From an uncultured Mollicutes bacterium (GTDB lineage: Bacteria > Bacillota_I > Bacilli_A > Acholeplasmatales > Anaeroplasmataceae), in assembly GCA_900540705.1 (NCBI GenBank), contig UQGR01000049.1:1-9756 (forward strand): a DNA stretch of 9,756 nt, in the 5' to 3' direction. Shown here in pieces: positions 6,110-9,756 of this stretch (the first letter of the stretch is position 1; each line of letters starts with the position of its first letter). Position numbers and translations under genes: made by a program. Below the pieces are notes generated by a model. That model saw nothing but the letters and a program-made list of their open reading frames with translations. It did no database searches and was not told the DNA's origin.

Positions 6110-6632
6110 GGTTTGTGGCTATGTGCATGAGGGTCCTGAGGCACCAGAGGAGTGTCCAGTATGCCATGCTCCTAAATCTAAATTTGAGGAGCAGAAGGGG
6201 GATTTAACCTGGGCTTGTGAGCATGTAGTTGGTGTTGCAAAGGATGCACCAGAGGACATCAAAAGAGATTTAAAGATGAATTTTGAGGGAGAATGCTGTG
6301 AGGTTGGTATGTACCTAGCAATGGCTAGAGTTGCTCATAGAGAGGGTTATCCTGAAATTGGTCTTTACTATGAAAAGGCTGCTTGGGAGGAAGCTGAGCA
6401 TGCAGCAAAATTTGCTGAGCTATTAGGTGAGGTTGTTACTCCATCTACAAAGAAGAATCTAGAATTACGTGTTGCTGCAGAAAATGGAGCAACGGCAGGT
6501 AAGTTTGATTTGGCTTTACGTGCTAAGAAGCTAAACCTAGATGCTATCCATGATACAGTTCATGAAATGGGTAGAGATGAAGCTCGTCATGGAAAAGCTT
6601 TTGAGGGCTTACTCAACAGATATTTCAAGTAA
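6093..6632 (+). CDS. rbr: Reverse rubrerythrin (peroxide reductase)
   Basis: This 179-residue cytosolic non-haem iron protein reduces hydrogen peroxide to water using electrons passed through rubredoxin-type iron. The rubredoxin domain is N-terminal (C5xxC8, C21xxC24), followed by the four-helix diiron domain with ligands in FEGECCE (65-70), EAEH (E100, H103), E130 and DEARH (E163, H166). Rubredoxin before the diiron domain is the reverse of classical rubrerythrin and matches the clostridial reverse rubrerythrins that are PerR-repressed in Clostridium acetobutylicum. I chose the ATG at 6093 because AAAGGAG (6076-6082) precedes it and the protein then starts with the rubredoxin motif MKYVCKVCG. 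The gene overlaps perR by 17 bases, so the two are co-translated, and a terminator follows. Peroxide induction is inferred from context. Confidence 0.92.
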   Translation: MKYVCKVCGYVHEGPEAPEECPVCHAPKSKFEEQKGDLTWACEHVVGVAKDAPEDIKRDLKMNFEGECCEVGMYLAMARVAHREGYPEIGLYYEKAAWEEAEHAAKFAELLGEVVTPSTKKNLELRVAAENGATAGKFDLALRAKKLNLDAIHDTVHEMGRDEARHGKAFEGLLNRYFK

Positions 6633-6641
6633 AATAAAGAA

Positions 6642-6684
6642 AAAAGACAGATTGAAAATTTTTCAATTTGTCTTTTATTTTTAA
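6642..6684 (+). terminator. Rho-independent terminator of the perR-rbr operon
   Basis: A 16-bp stem (6642-6657 with 6661-6676, one G-T wobble) closes a 3-base ATT loop. The outer stem is A4/T4 and the tract TTTTATTTTT follows. The flanking A run lets it also work partly in reverse. Confidence 0.85.
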
Positions 6685-6688
6685 AGAA

Positions 6689-6723
6689 ATTCCCATAATA
6701 TTCCCATAATTTCATTGTATAAT
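6689..6723 (+). promoter_or_regulatory. htrA-like gene promoter with tandem 11-bp repeat
   Basis: TATAAT (6718-6723) has no TTGACA-like element at 16-18 bases upstream. Instead two perfect tandem copies of ATTCCCATAAT (6689-6699 and 6700-6710) cover the -35 region. Direct repeats spaced by 11 bases beside a weak -35 are typical of OmpR/PhoB-family response regulator sites, so activation by such a regulator is possible; this is an inference. AGGAGG (6735-6740) is the ribosome site. Confidence 0.6.
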
Positions 6724-6747
6724 GAGGACAGTTTAGGAGGAAAAAAC

Positions 6748-7923
6748 ATGAAATTTTTCAAATCTTTCACTTTAGCGTTTTTACTTTGCTTTATTTGTAT
6801 AGGAATGGCTTCTTGCACACAAACAGAAAAGCCTCCTTTGGCAGATTCAAAGGATACAACACCATCGATTTCAGAACAGCCAAAAGAATCTCTGGATGTA
6901 AATGTGCTCTATACCAGCACTACATTAGAAACGGGAACGGTTGAGGATACGGTGGCTGCTATCTATGATAGTGTGGTTGCGATTGACGCTTATTTGAATG
7001 GAACCCTTTATGGTAGTGGAAGTGGTGTGTTATTCGGTTCCTCTGAGGGGCTAAGCTTTTTAGTAACCTGTCACCACGTAATTGAGAACTGTACAGCCTT
7101 TCAGGTGATTCTAAGTAATGGAGAGAGTTTAGAGGGAAAGCTTGTTGGCGGTGATGCGGAAAATGATATAGCTGTCTTATCGGTAGAGAAGACAGGACTT
7201 TGCTATGCTTCTTGGTTTGAGAATACAGATACTTTACGATTAGGCTCTAGTGTAATTTGTATCGGTAATCCACTGGGAACCTTACCAGGTAGTGTGGCTA
7301 CTGGAGTAATCTCCTATAATAACCGAAGTGTTGCGATTGATTCTTATCATAGTATGGATTTGATTCAGACGGATGTAGCAATCAATTCAGGAAATTCTGG
7401 CGGTGGTCTTTTCAATGCTGCTGGGGCATTGATTGGAGTCGTGAATGGGAAATATTCCTCCTCTGGAATTGAGGGATTGGGCTTTGCAATCCCAGCTAAG
7501 ACGGCTTTAGGAATTGTAGATAGCATCCTTAAAACAGCAAGCTATCAAACAGAAACGAAAGACTGGGAAACTGGATATGTGGCTGGAAGATGGAATTTAG
7601 GCTTTAGCCTTGGCTATGGAGGTTATGGATTTATTCGTTCTACGATAGGTATTGCTGGTGCTGCCACCAATACCACCTCTTCCGATTACAATAAACTTTT
7701 AGTAAATGATTTATTAAATTCCATTACAATTGTCTATGCATCTTCAGATGAGGAGTCAATTTCTTTGACAAATATTACTGCTCAGACGACCATTGAAGCG
7801 GTATACAAGTTCATATATTCCGCTAATCTGTCCTTAGGAGATAAGTTGATTTTTGAGATTACTAGAAACAGTGAAACTCTGCAGGTAGAAGTACCGTTAA
7901 TTCAATATCGGTATTATATTTAG
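6748..7923 (+). CDS. HtrA/DegP-like trypsin-fold serine protease, lipoprotein
   Basis: This 391-residue protein starts with a signal peptide (KFFKSF then a hydrophobic core to about 20) and a lipobox MASC with C23 as the lipidated residue, so it should be anchored outside the membrane. A Ser/Pro/Thr/Glu-rich linker (24-65) follows. The S1C protease domain (about 68-265) shows catalytic H110 (TCHHVIE), D140 (ENDIAVLSV) and S217 (NSGNSGGGLF). The C-terminal 125 residues end in LGDKLIFEITRNSETLQVEVPL, like the second half of a PDZ domain, but the first half is poorly conserved and glycine-rich. HtrA proteins degrade misfolded exported proteins; that role is inferred here. I chose the ATG at 6748 because AGGAGG precedes it; an in-frame ATG at 6715 overlaps the -10. 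Most Bacillota HtrA proteins use a transmembrane anchor, so the lipobox is less usual. Confidence 0.87.
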   Translation: MKFFKSFTLAFLLCFICIGMASCTQTEKPPLADSKDTTPSISEQPKESLDVNVLYTSTTLETGTVEDTVAAIYDSVVAIDAYLNGTLYGSGSGVLFGSSEGLSFLVTCHHVIENCTAFQVILSNGESLEGKLVGGDAENDIAVLSVEKTGLCYASWFENTDTLRLGSSVICIGNPLGTLPGSVATGVISYNNRSVAIDSYHSMDLIQTDVAINSGNSGGGLFNAAGALIGVVNGKYSSSGIEGLGFAIPAKTALGIVDSILKTASYQTETKDWETGYVAGRWNLGFSLGYGGYGFIRSTIGIAGAATNTTSSDYNKLLVNDLLNSITIVYASSDEESISLTNITAQTTIEAVYKFIYSANLSLGDKLIFEITRNSETLQVEVPLIQYRYYI

Positions 7924-7950
7924 GTCTTACATTTTGTAAGACCTTTTCTT
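7922..7950 (+). terminator. Rho-independent terminator overlapping the protease stop codon
   Basis: AGGTCTTAC (7922-7930) and GTAAGACCT (7936-7944) form a perfect 9-bp stem with an ATTTT loop, followed by TTTCTT. The last two bases of the TAG stop codon are the first two of the stem. Confidence 0.8.
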
Positions 7951-7958
7951 ATATATTC

Positions 7959-7986
7959 TTGTAAAATTTTAAATTTTTGCTATAAT
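7959..7986 (+). promoter_or_regulatory. gltX promoter
   Basis: TTGTAA (7959-7964), a 16-base spacer and TATAAT (7981-7986) preceded by TGC give an extended -10 promoter. Transcription should begin at about 7992-7995. Confidence 0.7.
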
Positions 7987-8015
7987 ATATGAGGAAAAAG
8001 AAATGGGGTTATAGA

Positions 8016-9680
8016 ATGGCTACACTTCAAGATTTAGCAAATATCATTTATCCTAATATACATACAACAATAGAGGATTTAGAAAGGAAATATCCCAAAC
8101 GAAATTTACCTGATGACGCAATGGTAATTCGATTTGCACCATCTCCTACGGGGTTCTTACATACAGGAAGTTTATTTACTTCCTTTTTGGATTGTTATTA
8201 TGCAAGACAGAGTAAAGGGGTATTTTATATTCGTTTAGAGGATACGGATACGAAAAGGGAAATTGCAGGCTCTGGGGAAGCGTTAATTGAGCAGCTGAAG
8301 GCTTTTGATGTTATACCAGATGAGGGATATATTTCTGATACAAAAGAGATTGGAGATTATGGTCCATACAAACAGTCAGAACGTTCTGCAATCTATAATA
8401 CTTGTATCAAGCATTTAATAGAAATGGGGAGAGCTTATCCTTGTTTTTGTACAGCAGAGGAGCTTCAGGCTTTACGTCAGGAGCAGGAAGCAAGAAAGGA
8501 AATTCCAGGCTATTATGGCAAGTATGCGAAATATAGAGATTTTCCTATAGACCAGGCAATCGCTAAAATAAAAGCAGGAGATCCTTATATTATTCGTTTT
8601 AAATCTATGGGAGATCATAACCATAAGATTTTTTTCCATGATGAAATTAAAGGAGATTTAGAGCTTACTGAAAACGATCAGGATATCGTAATCTGTAAGT
8701 CTGATGGACTTCCAACGTATCATTTTGCCCACTTGGTTGATGACCATTTCATGCGTACAACTCATATTACTAGAGGAGAGGAATGGTTGCCAAGTCTTCC
8801 AATTCATTTGGAACTGTTTGATACGATTGGATTTGAACGTCCAAAGTATGCTCACTTTCCAGTAATAATGAAGGTGGATAATGGAACTCGAAGAAAGCTT
8901 TCTAAGAGAAAGGATGAAGAGGCAGCCGTAAGTTACTTTTTAGAGCAGGGGTATCCGAAATACGGATTTATGGAATATTTATTAACCATCGCCAACTCCA
9001 ATTATGAGGCATGGAGAGATGAAAATTTAGATAAGGACTTCCATGATTTCCATTTATCCTTTGATAAGATGGCGCTAGATGGAGCTTTATTCGATATTGC
9101 TAAGGTTGCAAATATTTCTAAGGAGCGTATGGCATATAAAAAGGCTTCTGAGCTTGCAGAAGAGGTTAAGGTTTGGGCAAAGGAATATCAACCAGATTTT
9201 TATCAGAAGATAATAGAGGATGAAGCTTATTTTATTTCCATTTTAAATATAGAAAGAGAAAAGGAAAAGCCTCGTAAGGATTATGCGAAATATTCTGACA
9301 TCTATCCAATTATATCCTTCTTTTATGATGATGTTTACAACCAACTAGATTTTAATAATTTAGAATGGAATCCACAGATTGATAAAAAAGATATTAAATC
9401 AGTACTAGAGGATTATAGAGACTCTATTCAAATGGATTTAACAGAAGAAGAATGGTTTAATTCAATTAAGGAATTAGCTGTTCGACATGGATTTGCAGAT
9501 AATATAAAGGTCTGGAAAAAAGATAAGGATGCCTATAAAGGACATGTTGGTGATGTTTCTGAATTCTTAAGAATCACTTTGTCTGGAAAGAGAAATTCTC
9601 CTAATCTGTACTATGTGATTCAGATTCTAGGTAAGAGTAAGGTTATAGAAAGATTAAATAAAATTATAAAAACATTATAA
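8016..9680 (+). CDS. gltX: Glutamate--tRNA ligase (GluRS)
   Basis: This 554-residue class I aminoacyl-tRNA synthetase charges tRNA-Glu with glutamate using ATP. Visible marks are the HIGH-type motif FAPSPTGFLHTGSL (40-53), RLEDTD, the LPTYHFAHLVDDHFM and THITRGEEWLPS blocks, the KMSKS-type motif KLSKR (294-298) and a C-terminal anticodon-binding region ending FLRITLSGKRNSPNLYYVIQILGK. It is longer than the usual 470-500 residues, as in some Clostridia-type GluRS. C143-F-C145 is half of the zinc site of E. coli GluRS; the second pair is not evident. I chose the ATG at 8016 (MATLQDL) because an in-frame ATG at 7989 lies before the expected transcript start. Its own ribosome site is weak (GGGG at 8005-8008). 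It is transcribed alone after a terminator, with a likely tRNA-Glu gene downstream. Whether it also charges tRNA-Gln cannot be read here. Confidence 0.93.
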   Translation: MATLQDLANIIYPNIHTTIEDLERKYPKRNLPDDAMVIRFAPSPTGFLHTGSLFTSFLDCYYARQSKGVFYIRLEDTDTKREIAGSGEALIEQLKAFDVIPDEGYISDTKEIGDYGPYKQSERSAIYNTCIKHLIEMGRAYPCFCTAEELQALRQEQEARKEIPGYYGKYAKYRDFPIDQAIAKIKAGDPYIIRFKSMGDHNHKIFFHDEIKGDLELTENDQDIVICKSDGLPTYHFAHLVDDHFMRTTHITRGEEWLPSLPIHLELFDTIGFERPKYAHFPVIMKVDNGTRRKLSKRKDEEAAVSYFLEQGYPKYGFMEYLLTIANSNYEAWRDENLDKDFHDFHLSFDKMALDGALFDIAKVANISKERMAYKKASELAEEVKVWAKEYQPDFYQKIIEDEAYFISILNIEREKEKPRKDYAKYSDIYPIISFFYDDVYNQLDFNNLEWNPQIDKKDIKSVLEDYRDSIQMDLTEEEWFNSIKELAVRHGFADNIKVWKKDKDAYKGHVGDVSEFLRITLSGKRNSPNLYYVIQILGKSKVIERLNKIIKTL

Positions 9681-9685
9681 AAATC

Positions 9686-9713
9686 TTGCAAAAATAAAAA
9701 AATATGATATATT
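9686..9713 (+). promoter_or_regulatory. Putative promoter of the downstream tRNA gene
   Basis: TTGCAA (9686-9691) and TATATT (9708-9713) are separated by 16 bases just after the gltX stop. No terminator hairpin is visible between gltX and this promoter, so read-through from gltX is also possible. Confidence 0.5.
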
Positions 9714-9714
9714 A

Positions 9715-9741
9715 GTATATGTGACTATTTGTTACATATAC
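9715..9741 (+). repeat. Inverted repeat in the tRNA leader
   Basis: GTATATGT (9715-9722) and ACATATAC (9734-9741) are perfect 8-base arms around an 11-base spacer. The repeat begins one base after the -10 and covers the likely start site, ending 5 bases before the tRNA. It could be a protein-binding dyad or a hairpin in the precursor leader. Confidence 0.6.
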
Positions 9742-9746
9742 GCTTT

Positions 9747-9756
9747 GGCCTGTTGG
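9747..9756 (+). tRNA. tRNA-Glu, first ten bases only (cut by the window end)
   Basis: GGCCTGTTGG matches the start of Bacillota tRNA-Glu (B. subtilis begins GGCCCGTTGG, as recalled). It would comprise the 5' acceptor strand and the first bases after it. A promoter stands at the right distance upstream, the base composition shifts to GC-rich here, and gltX is the neighbour. Only ten bases are visible, so identity is tentative. Confidence 0.45.

Noticed and set aside
8658..8855. Minus-strand frame inside gltX
   Set aside because: Shadow of conserved GluRS sequence.
1..9756. CRISPR array, insertion sequence or riboswitch
   Set aside because: No spaced direct repeats of the right length, no transposase and no recognisable riboswitch or T-box core were seen; the gltX leader is only about 25 bases.

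Overview
The window is AT-rich DNA from a low-GC Gram-positive bacterium (Bacillota), probably an anaerobe. Supporting signs are AGGAGG/GGTGA ribosome sites, TTGACA/TATAAT promoters with TGn extensions, hairpin-plus-T terminators, and a PerR-type regulator next to a reverse rubrerythrin, as in clostridia. The species cannot be named from this sequence.

Layout. (1) 1-1051 is a decayed accessory patch. It holds the N-terminal part of an AlbA_2/Schlafen-type DNA-binding protein (12-290), the N-terminal part of a RhuM-family protein (327-713), and the C-terminal part plus winged helix of an AlbA_2-type protein (714-1051). A lost start codon, in-frame TGA codons and a frameshift interrupt it. (2) 1109-1692, minus strand, carries a DtxR/MntR-family metal regulator with its own terminator and a dyad over its promoter, preceded by a possible 39-residue Lys-rich small protein. 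(3) 1765-5649, plus strand, is a two-gene translationally coupled operon: a Y_phosphatase3-type phosphatase and a 1028-residue SWIM/SNF2 ATPase. (4) 5646-6676 is a compact peroxide-defence operon. A strong promoter whose -35 contains the SNF2 stop codon drives a PerR/Fur-type regulator and an overlapping reverse rubrerythrin, closed by a terminator. A perfect 8-bp-arm dyad at the start site is the likely autoregulatory operator. (5) 6689-7950 is an HtrA-like serine protease lipoprotein with a tandem 11-bp repeat in its promoter and a terminator that overlaps its stop codon. (6) 7959-9756 is gltX (glutamyl-tRNA synthetase), followed by a promoter, a leader dyad and the first ten bases of what looks like tRNA-Glu, cut by the window edge.

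How they work together. The regulator genes and their partners point to metal and oxidative-stress control: a DtxR-type metal sensor, and a PerR-type sensor with the peroxide-reducing rubrerythrin. The HtrA lipoprotein would act on envelope protein stress. A near-copy of the HtrA promoter repeat also lies in the perR promoter, which may link the two. gltX beside tRNA-Glu joins an enzyme to its substrate. The phosphatase-SNF2 operon is the least explained functional unit. No CRISPR array, complete insertion sequence or complete known defence system was found.
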